From positions 1 through 64,000 of the forward strand of contig NZ_AP023363.1 of NCBI RefSeq assembly GCF_018326285.1: a DNA stretch of 64,000 nucleotides, in the 5' to 3' direction. Origin of the DNA: Mycolicibacterium sp. TY81 (lineage in GTDB: Bacteria; Actinomycetota; Actinomycetes; Mycobacteriales; Mycobacteriaceae). Of this stretch, positions 1 to 10,743 are shown piece by piece. Under the pieces are notes generated by a model. It worked only from the letters and a program-made list of their open reading frames with translations. It was not told where the DNA came from and searched no databases. The translations under genes were made by a program, and so were the position numbers. Every line of letters starts with the position of its first letter. The stretch's first letter is position 1.

Positions 1-3000
1 CAAAGCCATAGCCGCTGTTGCCAAACAGACCGACAGCACCCATTCGCATATTAGTCCACATACCGGTGACGCCCTCTGTGGCGAATTCAGTGGAACAATG
101 CCGTGCCATGCTGATGCGTGGATGCCGCTAACACGATAGCCGAGCAGACGTTTCAGCAGCAGCTGGCGCTCGGGAAGCTGCGGATCGCTGCATCGGCCGA
201 AAAGAGTTTCATGACGAGGTCGGTGAGAATGGTAACGTAACGCCAATGAGGCAGAACAGAAGCCGCGGCACAGTGGAGCGCCGCCGTGATAGGAGGCAGA
301 GCAAAAACGCCGATCAGCAACGACGAATGCCGCTAAAGGCTACGGCACGACGGTCGCATCTCGATGTCTCTGAGCGATTTCAGTTGACCGTTACTGACTC
401 CCAAAGCATACGAGGTGGCCAGCCAGAATTGCAGCGAGACTTGGCGATGACGCGAGCCAGCTCACACTCTGCAAAGCTCACATAGAAGGTGCTGGTCATG
501 TCAGTTAACAGGGCTGTCGGGGTGATTTTGATCGTGATCTGCAATGGGATCTCGCCGCCGGTTCGTTTGCCAGTTCGCCATGGGGCGCATTGGGATCTAA
601 GTGATCATGACTCACGACCCTCGTTCATCTCGGTGCTGCCCAGCCGCAGTGGGCGTGGCGTCAGACCATGCCAGGCCTGAAGAACATGCAAGCAGCGCAG
701 TTTCTGGCTGCAGTCGTTGAAGCTTAGTGAGAGCGTGACAAGCACTGATCCACCAGACACGTTTGGGAGCAAGTTTGACTTCATCGCTGCCGACCAGCGC
801 CATCGGTGCCGTACAGCGCGGATGGTGTTCGCAGTCTGGGGCGAGTTTGACCTGCAGCCCAGCCGCTGCTGCAGAGAGTTCGATCGCCATGTCTCTGATG
901 ACGGGAGATGCTCGCCGAAAGTTATGTTTGGCAACGATGGCTACGGAATACTTGACGCGGCAGCACTACTCGTTACGCGCTGACTGTGCTTCCGTTTCGA
1001 CGCCGGTCGTCTGTACAGAACGTGCCGGAACTTCGACCGCTGCTGCCGTATGTCCATGGTCCGTGCCGACGCGGTCAGCGCGACGCGCAGCGGAAATGAG
1101 TTACCGGACATTGCGGCATTCGGCATATCGCTCGAGCAGTGCCGATTATCGGCTGCTGATGACGACACGCTCATTCAGGCGACGGGCCGTACAGTTGACC
1201 CGAATTCCAGTTGCATCAAGGAGAATAAACCGACGGTGTCGCAGAGCCGGGTGGCGGAGATCTATCACAGAACCATGCAGCTGGCCCGGTGCTGCGCTGC
1301 CAGTGACTTGGGCACACCGCGCAGCTACGGTTGATCAGGTACCGGTACGATAGCTGTCGCCTGACGAAGCGTCGATGAGCAGCCTGTTCGCGGGGACGGT
1401 TTCCGTTCTGATTCCACCAGTAATTCAACAGCAATGCATGATCGCTGCACACGTTGACCCACCTGACGATCGGGAGCAGCGCCTGCGTCAATCAGCACGC
1501 GCTTGTACAGCCCATTCAAAGACGCTGACTGGCGATCGAACGGAGTCGCGTAGTTTTGGTTGCTGACGGCGTAAGCACGAAATTCGAGGACGGCGATGGC
1601 ACGCCGATTTAGCTTACTGCGGCCGGAACATGTTATTTTATTGACTGGGGCCGTCGCGTGACGGTCCAGCAGAATCGTTCGTAATCGCCGCAGATCGGAT
1701 CAAATTACCGATGTCGACTCCAGGTCGCGTCGCATTATGCGTGTAATGCGGTCCCGAGCACACGTATCGCGGCGAGAGGAAGCGATCAGCATCGCGATGA
1801 CTGGGGCAGCGATTTCAAAATATTACTGCGTGAATCGGTCTTGCCGCCATACGACGGCCCGCGGTTATGCAAGGTTACGGCTGAGATCGATCAGACGCCG
1901 ATGCCGTACTGCAGATGCCAGACACTGCAGGCCATTCGCTGATCGAATGCCGAGCCGCCGAAGATCACCGCAGGCGCTGGCTCTGCGAGTCGTGCAGTTG
2001 TGACCCGCGTTACGCCAGTGGGGGCCAGCCGAGAGCAGCTGGCAACGGAGCGGGGGTGGTGCCATTGCCGATGGGGCTTGCTTGTCGGTCGTCGGTCGTC
2101 GGTCGTCGTCGTTCGCGGTAAGCACGCTTACTTGGCCAGTGGCTGGAGAGCAGGAACGGCTGTCGCAGCTGGATCGCCGAACCTGAATGGCAGAATAATC
2201 GCGGTACCCACGACTCACCCTGTTGATGAATCGCTGTGACCGACTCTCCCGGTTGTCGCTGACGGGGAGTGCGAATCGTTTGCCCTGCTGACGACAGTAA
2301 TAGACAGATGACCGCCGGCTCTACCGCTGCTGAATCAGATTCTGCTGATTTAGAGGTCTACCGAGCCGCGCGCGCCTTAGCGTCTGACGAAAGCCGGGAC
2401 TACTACATCCGCGCACGATAAAGAGCGATCAATCGCTTATGGTTAATGGTCGGCCCAGTTTCGAGCTTATTGACATTTCCGCATTCGAATGAGCGATCAT
2501 CGAATGGCCTGACCCGGTTGGGACCGGCAGAGCCCTTCATGCCGCACCGATACAGAAGCTGCTCGGCCGATCGACGGGAACATGGCAGTGATGCCGTCTG
2601 CCAATGGCCGTGTACTTTACTGGGCTTCCACGAGCTGACATGTGATGCTTAATACACTCTTTGCGTGGCCGCGCCAGATTGAAGCCGAGCCGGTGTCTGC
2701 AGGTGCGCGAATTGCAATCGGTCGCTTATTTGCCCAGACGGCCTGAATTTGCCGAGTCGCGCGCGTATGATTGCGACTGGCTTCCTCGGCAAAACGACGA
2801 GGTCACGATCATGACTGAAAGCGCCGCAGGCCGACTGTACGGTCGAGCATTACTGAGCGACTCCGGGTCGAAGGCGTCGTAGACGCTATGGATCACGCGC
2901 CCCGGCGCCGCTCATCCTCACTACCGAGTGGGTAGAGGTCTGGCTTGGAGCAGCTGCGTCTTGGACCTTCGATTTGGCCGCAGGCCGTGGCTATGGCGCA

Positions 3001-6000
3001 TCGTGGGTCTGTTGGCGCAGGGCAAGCCAGCAGGCCCACTACTCCCCGGGATGTCTGGTTTGTGACGGCTCGCTTCAGACGGTTCGTTTGTGACGACGAG
3101 TTCCACAGCGATCTGGCGGCAGAGGTGAGCGGCGGGTGCGTTATTGGAAGTCGCTGCGGTGGCGATGGCATGGCGCTGCCGCTGGCTCTTAACGAATGTT
3201 GTAGCCAGGTCGGCGGTGGTGGATGAGCAGTCGACGTTCTGCGACGCGGCCAAGCGTCTCGATCTTCTCTATTCGACCACATTGATGGTCGGCTGAATAC
3301 GCCGCCGGAACATGACGGCGAATGGCGTGTCGTGCCGTGGCTCGGATGCACAGCAGTGGTTCGAGTCGCATGCGGCAGTTGGATGACGCCGGTGAGTGGG
3401 CCGCGGTGAAGTAGGTTGCTGAGCCGGCGAGCCTCGGCTGCGGTTGCGGCGATCACTGCGCCTGACGGTGACTCGTGCCAGCTATAAAGCGAAGTGACGA
3501 CTGCTTCATGCCCGGTGCCTCCGGCCGTACCTGCAGTGCCGTGACAGAGCGTACGGCAACTGGCCTGGTTGGTACTGGAGTGAGGCGGCGGCGCCAGCTG
3601 GCCAGTAGTGAAATCGCGACCCAGCTGCGCACCCGAGACCGCGACCCCGAGATCGCCACAGGATATGGCGCATTAGCTCCTCAGCCCCAGTAAAGGCTAA
3701 CGCCCGCAAGAACTCCAATGCTTGAGGGGTGCACTCACGCGAGCTGCCGGAAGATGTAGTGCACGGGGCGGACGCGAACTGGCGAAAGCTGCGTGACGGC
3801 ACGCGACCCCGCAGATGCGCGAGCGGCAGACGCGGTGCAGGCCGAAACGAGCAGACGCTAACACGACACCCGATCATCGATCATCGCCTCCATCGCTACA
3901 TCCTGGAGCGGGGTGGTGTCCTGACACTGCGAGTTCGTGGCATTGCCGATCTCGATGGCACACGGCGTGGCCTGACTAAATGGCGGCAACTTGGCGCTAG
4001 GCGGCCTCATCCCGAGAGGGGACTTGTATCCCCGCAGCAGGCGCTGAAGGATTTGCCGTGTCCGCGTGTTCCGTGACCGATAGCGCCGGGCGTTCTTCGG
4101 CTTAGCAGATCGGTTGCTCGTACGACGCGATCAAACGACGATTTGTTACAACGTGACGCGTGGCGAGGTCGCTGTTGATGCACTGAACAGGCGGCTCGCG
4201 TAGGATCGCGTTTGGCGCGTAATCACCGAGGTCACTGTGCCGGAATTGTGGCAGATCTGGGCGCGACATCCGGCGATGTTGACCGTTCAGTGGCGAACTG
4301 GAGCATAGGCGTGACTTGAGCTTTCACCTGCAGCCCAGCGCCGCCGCGCTGGCGACGCGCCAGGCTGCGGGCTGCGCTCGCGGTGTGAGCCGGCGGCCGG
4401 ATTTCGACGCCGCCGAGCAGACGTGGCATGAGCGAGTGATTGCGGCAGCTGCAGGTACGCGACCTGATGACTGCGTCGAGATCGACCACTGCGGCAAACC
4501 GGTCGCGTCCGCGTTTCACGAACGGGGCGATCTACGACGGCACCCGGATCGAGCGACTGGCGCACTCACGATGTCTCGATGGTGTTTAGCCGGGAGGAGA
4601 GGCGACCGCGATGGTCGGCGTTGACACGGTCACTGCTCAACGGAGACGCAGCGGTCGACCAGCTCGTTACCGCCTGACTACGAGCGGCGGTGGCCCGGCT
4701 GCGCGCGCCAGGCAGCAATTTGCTCAGACTCGGGCACTAACAGACATCCCCAGCGGTCTCGAAGCAGTTCGCCGCCTCGCTGACCAGCGACGTTGCAATC
4801 TGCACGTCACCGGCGGTCAGCGAGCTGGCGGCAGTTTGAGTCTCGCAGTCTGGAGAGCCGCGGCACAGAGCGCGGCGGCCACACTCACCACATTCATTCC
4901 GGCATTGTGAGCGGGGCGTGAAATATGGCATTCAGACGGTAAATACGGCCACTACCCATCTCGAGGCTATGCCGCCGATTCGACTCTGGCCAATGACCAC
5001 GATGACGATCGGGTACGTGGCGCACGCCGGACGATTGAAATGCCAATCGGTTTAAACGCCGTTACTGCGGCGGGCGTAATGTTGAAATGACTTCATCGAA
5101 ACTGACGGTTGTGAGTCGACCGAGGCACGGGGAGGTGGAAGCCGACATGCCCGCACAGCAAAGCGAGACGCGAGCTGATGGCGCGAAATTCGGATCACTG
5201 GCCGAATATCGATCGCCAGCGCACATTGCGTAAAGCGCGGCCTCGCAACTTGGAGATCACAGGCGGCGAGCTCCGTCGATCGAATCACCACACCCCAGCC
5301 GGGATCACGCACGATAGCCTGAATGCTATGCTCATTCTTCTGGGGCGAACCAGGAGGCGCGCAGAGATGATGGACGGGATGCCGCCGCGCGCAAACGACA
5401 GAGGCGGCGGTCATCGCGGGCGCGCAGCGGCACCCAGCCGGCGGTGCCGGATGCGTCCGTGCGTACCACCGAGTTCATTCGATCACACCCAGCCGGGAGC
5501 CGATCGTCCGACCGGACGCCGGCTGCCGCTGGATGCCGTCGCCCAGTAGAGCCGCGTGAGCTCTACAGCGTTGGATTGCTGTGACGCCAGTGAACCGACT
5601 TGGCAATCGTCGGTTAACGTAAGATGTTGCCGATCCGTTTTCATGCGCTCGCTGATCATTGGAGGCCGCGCTGGGAACGGTCAGAGCCGATCTATCGATC
5701 TGAAGTGCGGGTGTCGATCACCCGGCTGGACGGTTGTCGCCGCCAGTGCACGCCTGACGAATCACCCGCCTGGCGAGCTGCAAAGGCATGGTCTGGCAAT
5801 ACCAGAACCTGCCGAGCGACTTAGCGGCCCATTATTGGCGGGGAACAGGTGAATGCGCAGTGATGGTGCCGCTCGACCGTGGGGCCGAGCCATGACTGCT
5901 TTGTGTCACGACGGTTGGCGCTCAGTCACGATCAAACCCGGTCGCCGATGGCGAGAGATCGCAGCGAGTTGCCGATGGCGATGGTGGGAATTGGCGATGT

Positions 6001-6072
6001 TGTGACCGGCCCGGCGGCGATGCGACCGCGGGATCGCGGCGCCGATTCGACGCGATGACTGCGGTCAGTCGG
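1..6072. other. Low-fidelity inverted copy of about 6.1-15 kb; likely fold-back artefact
   Basis: This stretch has no long reading frame, but block by block it matches the reverse complement of sequence to its right, in mirrored order. Examples: 5473-5499 mirrors about 6922-6951, 4260-4305 mirrors about 8724-8767, 3701-3747 mirrors about 9559-9603, 2050-2110 mirrors about 11920-11975, 1050-1075 mirrors about 13530-13556, 612-700 mirrors about 14060-14165 and 240-280 mirrors about 14620-14660. The blocks are nearly identical but broken by frequent small deletions and insertions, in genes and intergenic sequence alike. The mirror centre is the perfect inverted repeat at 6041-6104. An error-rich second pass of a fold-back molecule at a contig end explains this best. 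A real, decayed inverted duplication is the alternative. No genes are called here. Confidence 0.85.
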
Positions 6073-6104
6073 TGACCAGCCCGCAGTCATCGCGTCGAAT
6101 CGGC
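6041..6104. repeat. Fold-back junction: perfect 24-bp inverted repeat, 16-nt loop
   Basis: Arms 6041-6064 and 6081-6104 are exact reverse complements around the loop at 6065-6080. Outside the arms the two sides continue as a mirror image with indels. It marks the centre of the inverted copy and falls inside the reading frame of the RIIA-like gene. Confidence 0.9.
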
Positions 6105-7743
6105 CTGCGATCCACTCAGCCCGGTCCATCGCCGCCGGTACCGCTGCTAGCAGGGGTCCGGTCTTGCGCCTGCCCAGATACACCATCGCCATCGCTGGCT
6201 GACCGCTCGCTGCACGCGCCGGTCTCTCGCCATCGGTGTAGACGACCGGGACGCCGAGATCAGCGATCTGCGGGCCGCTCAGCGTGACTGAACGCGGAGT
6301 GGCACCGTCGATGTCGATGACAAAGCAGTCGTAACCGTTCACCGGCCCCCGCACAGTTCGTCGAGCGGCCATCGCAGCATTCCACTGTTCCCACGTGTAA
6401 TGGGCCGCTATGCCCTTCGTCTCGGCTCCGACTTCCCAGGTCTGGTCGGTTTTGCGCAGACCGGGGGCCAAGACGGTCAAAGGCACGGTCTTCTGCCCTT
6501 CCGGCACAGCGATCACTCGCCAGACCGTCGGGTGATTCTCGTCCAGATACTTGGCGAAGCGCGACAACACCCGTCCAGCCGGAACACCAGAAACGACAAG
6601 GGTTTTCAAGAACTCGGTCGGTGCGGTTACCGCCTCAAATCGGTCGTCGGGTAGTCCGTTGACCCGTTCCCAGCGCGGGCGTCCGGACGTAGTGCGTACG
6701 GTCCAGGCTCCCGATCCAGCGGGCACGCAGACGTGAAACGGGATCGGCAACATCGCGTTCTTGCCGACAGTGCCAAGGGTGTCGGTTCGCAGCGTCACCG
6801 CAGCGGCAACGTCGGTAGCGGCCAATTTCGTAATGCGCTGTGCCAGAGCTTCATACGCGACTCTGTACTGTTTGAGCGCGGCATCAACAGCAGCCATCGT
6901 CCGGTCGGACGCGATCACTGACTCCCGGCTGGGTGTGTGATCGAATGAACCGATTGGTAACTCGATCACGCACGCCGCCAGTCGCGTGCTTTCCAGGACG
7001 CGACTGGTGACCTCCGGCACCGCCGAGAACAGGGTGCCGCCGCTACGCACGATGACCGCCGCGCGGTCCTGTCGCTGCACGCGGCGGCATGACACCGGTC
7101 CGATCCATGTCGGGCCGCCAGCCAGACTCTCTACCGCCGCGCCGTCCACCAGGACCGCCCCAGGGTCGTGAGCGCTAGCGACCTCACGGACGATCCGATT
7201 CCAGGTATCGACGTGTCCGGCGACTTCGACAGGAACGATGATGGTGGTCCCGTCAGGCAGGTCACTCGGCTCACCGGCTACCAGTACCTGATGCTCCAAG
7301 TTGCGGGCCGCGCGCACTGTGGTGCGCTGTCCGCCTTTGACGGTATCGACCAGGAATGACTCGGCCAGTGTCCAGGCAGATTTCGCGCCGACACCCAATC
7401 CGCCGATCAACTCGTTACTGTCTCGCTTGCTTGACGCAGCGAACGCCAGGAACGTCGCTTCCACCTCCCCCATTGACATGCCCGTACCTCGGTCAGTCAC
7501 AACGAGATTCGGTTCGATCAGGGTCGGTGTAGTCACTGTGACCGGCTCCCCGCTGCCCGCTGCACGAGTGGCATCGACGGCGTTGGACACATACTCGCGC
7601 ACCACCGCCAAACGGCGGTCCGCATACAAATTGACCAGCATTTCCATCATCCGGCGTGCACCCTGCGGATCTACCCGACTCGTCATCGTGGGCATCTCCG
7701 TGGCAGTGCTGACCAGAGTCGAAATCGGCTCGGCAAAACGCAT
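6073..7743 (-). CDS. RIIA-like GHKL-fold ATPase, 3' end lost at the fold-back
   Basis: The N-terminal half has the GHKL ATP-binding motifs: N-box REYVSNAVDA at residues 49-58, DRGTGMS at 84-90 and GGLGVGAKS at 114-122. This arrangement is seen in phage T4 rIIA-like proteins and other stand-alone HSP90/histidine-kinase-fold ATPases. There is no phosphoacceptor histidine domain. The frame stays open to 5932, but everything beyond about residue 554 is read from the mirrored copy, so the true C-terminus is unknown. It starts at an ATG after AAAGGGGA. It is a single-gene unit with the shared promoter and leader just upstream. Phage rIIA acts in exclusion and lysis timing; the role here is unknown. 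Confidence 0.7.
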
Positions 7744-7764
7744 AGCGATTGTCCCCTTTCGGGA

Positions 7765-7826
7765 TTGGTGGGCCAGCCGCGATTGGCGTGCCCTGCGCCA
7801 CCAATTCTACCCATCACCGCCGACAA
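7765..7826 (-). promoter_or_regulatory. Shared promoter and structured leader, copy 1 (RIIA-like gene)
   Basis: Read on the minus strand: TTGTCG, 11 nt, TAGAAT (a TAnnnT -10), then a leader with GCAGGGCACGCC and GGCTGGCCCACCA. In the other copies the TGGT..GGGC and GCCC..ACCA blocks can pair. The start codon lies about 20 nt further down after a purine-rich ribosome site. Confidence 0.7.
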
Positions 7827-7865
7827 ATGCCGTACCCAAACACGTTCCGCGCCAACATAATTTCC

Positions 7866-7906
7866 GCACCACCACCCCACTCCTATGCCGGGTGGGGTGG
7901 TGGTGC
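7866..7906. terminator. Shared CACCACCCC hairpin, copy 1
   Basis: Perfect 14-bp stem at 7866-7879 and 7893-7906, loop containing CTCCTATGCCGG. It lies between the 3' end of the 297-aa gene and the next promoter. There is no U-tract, so it may be a terminator or insulator hairpin or a structured single-strand element. Confidence 0.6.
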
Positions 7907-7934
7907 GGGTGTGGCTCCCCACCGCCCGCCGCGC

Positions 7935-7976
7935 GCTCTGGTGCCCCGCAGCTCTCAAACTGCGGGGCACCAGAGC
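7935..7976 (-). terminator. Gene-specific terminator hairpin
   Basis: Perfect 17-bp inverted repeat, arms 7935-7951 and 7960-7976, loop CTCTCAAA. It sits immediately after the stop of the minus-strand gene ending at 7983. Confidence 0.7.
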
Positions 7977-7982
7977 TTGCCG

Positions 7983-8876
7983 CTATCGCGATTGACCGCC
8001 GGTGACGTTCTGCCAGAACGCAACGGCGTCGTCATCCTGGTCGAAGAACGGCGGGCAGCTGCTCGGGGCCGCTGGAATGATCGCGTCCCTGATCTCATTG
8101 AACGTGCCCGAGTCCCAGTCAAATTTGCGCCCCAATAGCGCGCACAACCGGGCCACCGCGTACCGGGCTTTCGACGGGTCGATCCGGGCGGCAACTTCGT
8201 CAATGTCGCTGCCCCGGGTCGACCGCTGCGCGTCCTGCACGTTGGTTGGGTTCAGCGAGCAGGCCGGGCCGTGGTCAACGCCGACCAGCTCACGGGTCAG
8301 CGCCCCGCACTCGTCGCAGTGCTCATCCTCCCGGCTAAGCCATCCGGGGCCGTCGTAGTGCGCACCGGGTGCCTCGTCCACGTCCGGGGTGCCGTCGTAG
8401 ATCACCCGTTCATTGATGTAAACGCGGACGCGACCGGTTGCCGCAGTGGTCTCGATCTCGACCACCTGCGCGTCATCCAGGTCACTGACATACCCGCATA
8501 CCGCGAGTTCGTCGAGCTCGCTCGGGTCGGCGGCGATCACCCGGTCTGCGATCTGCTCGGCGGCTTCGACCAGAATCGCCAGAGAGTCGACGTCCTCGTC
8601 ATCATCGGCCACCGCCCGACGCCACCCAGCGAGCGCAGCCCGCAGCCGCAGCGCGTCATACCAGCGCAGCAGCGCTGGGCGTGCAGGACGAAGCTCAGAG
8701 GCCAGGAATCGCACCTCTATGCCCTCCAGTTCGCCACTGGACTGGTCAACTCGCCGGATGTCGCGCAGATCGCCCTGGGCCCTCACGACGCGACACAGGT
8801 CGTCCTCCAGGCCCTCGGTGACCGTCGCCCCGGGAGCGGGCACAACATACGCGCCAACATCAAGCCGCACCGTCAT
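7983..8876 (-). CDS. Unknown 297-aa acidic protein with GDLRDIRRVD N-terminal module
   Basis: Function not recognised. Residues 1-65 resemble the whole 65-aa protein encoded at 17023-17220; both contain QGDLRDIRRVD followed by SGEL or TGEL and VRF..SEL. The middle is acidic and helical. Near the C-terminus a pair CDEC and a later C could bind zinc. Its ATG overlaps the stop of the DUF3846 gene (ATGA), so the two are translationally coupled. A 17-bp hairpin follows the stop. Confidence 0.7.
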   Translation of the reverse strand: MTVRLDVGAYVVPAPGATVTEGLEDDLCRVVRAQGDLRDIRRVDQSSGELEGIEVRFLASELRPARPALLRWYDALRLRAALAGWRRAVADDDEDVDSLAILVEAAEQIADRVIAADPSELDELAVCGYVSDLDDAQVVEIETTAATGRVRVYINERVIYDGTPDVDEAPGAHYDGPGWLSREDEHCDECGALTRELVGVDHGPACSLNPTNVQDAQRSTRGSDIDEVAARIDPSKARYAVARLCALLGRKFDWDSGTFNEIRDAIIPAAPSSCPPFFDQDDDAVAFWQNVTGGQSR

Positions 8877-9169
8877 CGGGACACCTGCTCACCCACGTCG
8901 GTCAGGCTCTCGGCGCCGAGCCACTGTTCGAGTGCATCCAACAGCGAGCCTGCCCGCAATTCGATGTCCTCACGCACGTCCGCGTTGTGCTCGTCGTCGA
9001 CCCACATGTCGATATGACCGTCCAACGCGATCACGTCGTACCACGAGCAACCGATCTGCTCGCGAAGGAGCGCGCCAGCACTGCCGCGCTCATCGGTCAC
9101 GAACGGCACACGGGTTACGGCGCCATCCATGCCTACTTTCAACACCACCGGTGCGTCTACAGAGTTCAC
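8873..9169 (-). CDS. DUF3846-like protein
   Basis: 98 aa. The segment IGCSWYDVIALDGHIDMWV followed by DDE resembles the DUF3846 family, small proteins common in phages and plasmids with no settled function. The start is a GTG 8-10 nt after GAGAGGGGAA; a longer open frame upstream runs through the promoter and leader and is rejected. First gene of a two-gene unit with the 297-aa gene, joined by an ATGA overlap. Confidence 0.7.
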   Translation of the reverse strand: MNSVDAPVVLKVGMDGAVTRVPFVTDERGSAGALLREQIGCSWYDVIALDGHIDMWVDDEHNADVREDIELRAGSLLDALEQWLGAESLTDVGEQVSR

Positions 9170-9187
9170 AAAATTCCCCTCTCGGGA

Positions 9188-9247
9188 TGGTGGGCCCGCC
9201 CCAATTGGCTTGCCCTGCACCAAGAACACTACCGGTTGCCACCGACA
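9188..9247 (-). promoter_or_regulatory. Shared promoter and structured leader, copy 2 (DUF3846 gene)
   Basis: CTGTCG, 11 nt, TAGTGT, then TTGGTGCAGGGCAAGCC and GGCGGGCCCACCA on the minus strand. Same layout and spacing as the other copies. Confidence 0.7.
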
Positions 9248-9318
9248 GATTCGGGCCACCGTGTGCGCCACTCGGCCCGTCGAATGCAGCAATGCCACAG
9301 ACTCGCAGTGTTCGATAG

Positions 9319-9357
9319 GACCACCACCCCACTCCGATGCCGGGTGGGGTGGTGGTC
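9319..9357. terminator. Shared CACCACCCC hairpin, copy 2
   Basis: Perfect 14-bp stem, arms 9319-9332 and 9344-9357, loop TCCGATGCCGG. It separates the DpdA-like gene from the next promoter. Confidence 0.6.
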
Positions 9358-9395
9358 GGGGTGGTGGTCGGGGTGTCTTGTTGCTGTCTGCTGTT

Positions 9396-10277
9396 TCAGC
9401 CGGCCTGCGCCGCGGCGGCGTCTGCCCGCTCGCGCATCTCCCATAAATCACGCAGACGGCAGGTCGCGAGCGTGCCGTCACACGGCTCGCCGTGTTCGGC
9501 GCATCCGCCGGCCACGATTCCCCGCCGCCACCGCAACGCCCATTTGACGCAGTTCGAGCAGCTCGCGTGAGTGCACCCCTCAAGCCTTGGGTTCTTGCGG
9601 GCGTTGAAGCTCCATCCCAGGCTGTCCGCGCTGCACAGCAGATCCCCGTAGAGCCTGAGCCCCAATGTCTTAACGCCATATCCGTGTAGCGGAATCTCGG
9701 GGTCGCGGTCTCGGATGGCCTGTAGGACGTCGCGGATTTCGCCGCTGTGCTGGCGCCGGCACACCGAGCCCACACCAACCAACGGGTAGTTGCCGAGGTC
9801 CACGCCGGCCTCCCCGTACATGTCCCAACACTGTAGGTACGACTCCGGAGCTTGCCCGCCTTGCAGGACCGGCATAAACGGCGACTCAGGATGCCACTGG
9901 TCGTCACTATCGCGCCAAAGCTGTTCAAGCCTCACGAAATTCGCTACCGTCAGGCGCTGGTGATCGGCCACCGTGAGCCCCGTCTTGGCGAGCATCGACT
10001 CCTCACACATTGAGTCCTGCGGGCTCGCCCATTCGAGCTGGCCGATCTCGCGGTCGTACCGCTTCACCGCGGCCACATACTCCTCCGGCGTCGTACGCCA
10101 ACCGCCGTAAAGCGACAGCTCGCTGAACCCACCACTGTCCAGCGCCCAACCCATCCGAGCCCGCGGCAACGACTTGCGCCGCGCCAGTCGCCGATGCGAG
10201 ACAAACAACGGCACGCCAGCGTGATTCAGCCAACCATCAATGTGAGTCCCGAGGTAGAAGATCGGGGCCTTGGCCAT
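9396..10277 (-). CDS. dpdA: DpdA-like (DUF7221-type) 7-deazaguanine DNA transglycosylase
   Basis: 293 aa related to tRNA-guanine transglycosylases. Visible blocks are FYLGTH, PLFVSHRRLARRKSLPRA, WALDSGGFSEL (Asp47), WASPQDSMCE (Asp88), LTVADHQ, PVLQGG, GVGSVCRRQ and a Cys cluster GCTHASCSNC near the C-terminus. This pattern is typical of the DpdA group of actinophages and mobile elements, which replace guanine in DNA with 7-deazaguanine bases and so evade restriction. No queuosine-type precursor genes are in the window, so the base would have to come from the host or elsewhere on the element. ATG follows GGAAGG. It is a separate unit with its own copy of the shared promoter and leader. Confidence 0.8.
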   Translation of the reverse strand: MAKAPIFYLGTHIDGWLNHAGVPLFVSHRRLARRKSLPRARMGWALDSGGFSELSLYGGWRTTPEEYVAAVKRYDREIGQLEWASPQDSMCEESMLAKTGLTVADHQRLTVANFVRLEQLWRDSDDQWHPESPFMPVLQGGQAPESYLQCWDMYGEAGVDLGNYPLVGVGSVCRRQHSGEIRDVLQAIRDRDPEIPLHGYGVKTLGLRLYGDLLCSADSLGWSFNARKNPRLEGCTHASCSNCVKWALRWRRGIVAGGCAEHGEPCDGTLATCRLRDLWEMRERADAAAAQAG

Positions 10278-10302
10278 GACGACCAGTCCTTCCAAAGGGG
10301 AT

Positions 10303-10363
10303 TGATGAGCCCGCCGCGATCGGCTTGCTCGTACACCACCGACATTACCGCCGGCCACTGACA
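10303..10363 (-). promoter_or_regulatory. Shared promoter and leader, copy 3 (DpdA gene), diverged
   Basis: GTCAGTGG, then TAATGT at the usual spacing, and a leader with GAGCAAGCCGATCGCGGCG. The central GCAGGGC of the other copies has changed to ACGAGC, so leader pairing is weaker. Confidence 0.6.
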
Positions 10364-10528
10364 CAACATTCGTTAAAACCATTGCCCAGCAGCGCCATAC
10401 CGCTATCGCCACCGCAGCGACCGCGCCCCGGCGCAGGACCCCTACATGGGCCCCACGCCGCGCCCACCCTGCGCGCCAACCACCCGACACAATGCACCCG
10501 CCAGACCCTCGCTGGCCAAGACTCCACA

Positions 10529-10591
10529 ACGAACCGTCACAAACGAACCGTCACAAACGAACCGTCACAAACGAACCGTCACAAACGAACC
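10529..10591. repeat. 14-bp tandem repeat, four full units plus half a unit
   Basis: The unit ACGAACCGTCACAA occurs four times in a row at 10529-10584, followed by seven more bases. Read on the minus strand it repeats codons for SFVTVR. Fourteen is not a multiple of three, so expansion destroys the reading frame of the small gene starting at 10603. Confidence 0.9.
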
Positions 10592-10603
10592 TGAGGCGAA
10601 CAT
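10565..10603 (-). pseudogene. Broken paralogue of the 65-aa GSFVxVR protein
   Basis: An ATG at 10603, preceded by GGGAGGGT and a copy of the shared promoter, begins MFASGSFVTVR and then stops. The start matches MVAVGSFVKVR of the gene at 17023-17220. The frame is lost in the 14-bp tandem repeat, and no continuation was found in any frame down to the next promoter. Confidence 0.6.
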
Positions 10604-10623
10604 CGCTAGACCCTCCCGGGGAA

Positions 10624-10685
10624 TTGGTGGGCCTGCCGCACTTGGCTTGCCCTGCACCAACAAACCTACCCGATCGCACCGACAA
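10624..10685 (-). promoter_or_regulatory. Shared promoter and structured leader, copy 4 (broken small gene)
   Basis: TTGTCG, 11 nt, TAGGTT, then GTTGGTGCAGGGCAAGCC and GGCAGGCCCACCA on the minus strand. The promoter looks intact although its gene is broken. Confidence 0.65.
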
Positions 10686-10743
10686 GAAACGCCACAGCCT
10701 GCGGCCAAATAGAGGTCCAAAACCGCAGCACTCCAACCAGATA

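Noticed and set aside
246..5852. Many short open frames in the first 6 kb, some with fragments resembling the DarB-like helicase (MSMVRADAV) or ArdC
   Set aside because: They are fragments of the mirrored, indel-broken copy of 6.1-15 kb, not genes.
9396..10529. A longer start for the DpdA-like gene (377 codons)
   Set aside because: The extension translates the shared promoter and leader; ATG 10277 has the ribosome site and matches the family start.
10529..10591. 14-bp direct repeats as a possible CRISPR array or iterons
   Set aside because: Units are contiguous with no spacers and lie inside a coding start; a plain tandem repeat.
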